5,739 bases of DNA, from positions 1-5,739 of the forward strand of contig JAUJME010000111.1 of assembly GCA_030447005.1 (NCBI GenBank), in the 5' to 3' direction. The translations under genes were made by a program, and so were the position numbers. Below, one piece after another: positions 5,738 to 5,739 of this stretch. Every line of letters starts with the position of its first letter. The first letter of the stretch is position 1. The notes below the pieces were generated by a model. The model was not told the origin of the DNA and ran no database searches. It worked only from the letters and a program-made list of their open reading frames with translations. The stretch is from Solirubrobacteraceae bacterium (lineage in GTDB: Bacteria; Actinomycetota; Thermoleophilia; Solirubrobacterales; Solirubrobacteraceae).

Positions 5738-5739
5738 GC

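Overview
The window is very GC-rich, with strong G/C preference at third codon positions, and looks like chromosomal DNA of a high-GC actinobacterium. My best guess is the class Thermoleophilia (Solirubrobacter/Conexibacter/Patulibacter-like). This rests on the style of the ETF-QO, on a secreted CARDB protein with an N-terminal module I associate with that class, and on a zinc-type bL31. It is inferred from protein resemblance only; no search was run.

Layout. Positions 1-3480 hold a tight co-directional operon, etfB (5' end cut by the window edge), etfA and an etfD-like ETF-quinone oxidoreductase gene. The junctions are 0 nt and 7 nt. EtfAB collects electrons from acyl-CoA and related dehydrogenases, and the ETF-QO passes them to the membrane quinone pool (probably menaquinone in this group). 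An 80-bp gap follows with two hairpins, the second a good terminator candidate. Next is a secreted CARDB-domain protein (3561-4331, GTG start). It meets, tail to tail, a membrane diguanylate cyclase on the minus strand (4328-5431). The two stop codons share one CTAG palindrome. A 90-bp divergent intergenic region then leads to rpmE for ribosomal protein bL31 (5522-5737), which ends 2 bp before the window edge.

How the genes relate. Only the three etf genes form a clear functional unit. The CARDB, GGDEF and rpmE genes look like independent neighbours. No mobile element, CRISPR array, tRNA or rRNA gene was seen, and no gene-free stretch exceeds 90 bp.

Main points of interest. (1) The ETF-QO iron-sulfur domain keeps three of the four canonical cysteines; the fourth position is isoleucine. 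(2) The EtfB nucleotide-binding loop departs from the mammalian consensus. (3) The cyclase has a histidine-rich multi-pass membrane sensor of unclear ligand. (4) The CARDB and cyclase genes share a CTAG stop, with a possible terminator hairpin lying inside the opposing gene. I see no convincing new multi-gene system; this is mostly an ordinary housekeeping region with some unusual details.
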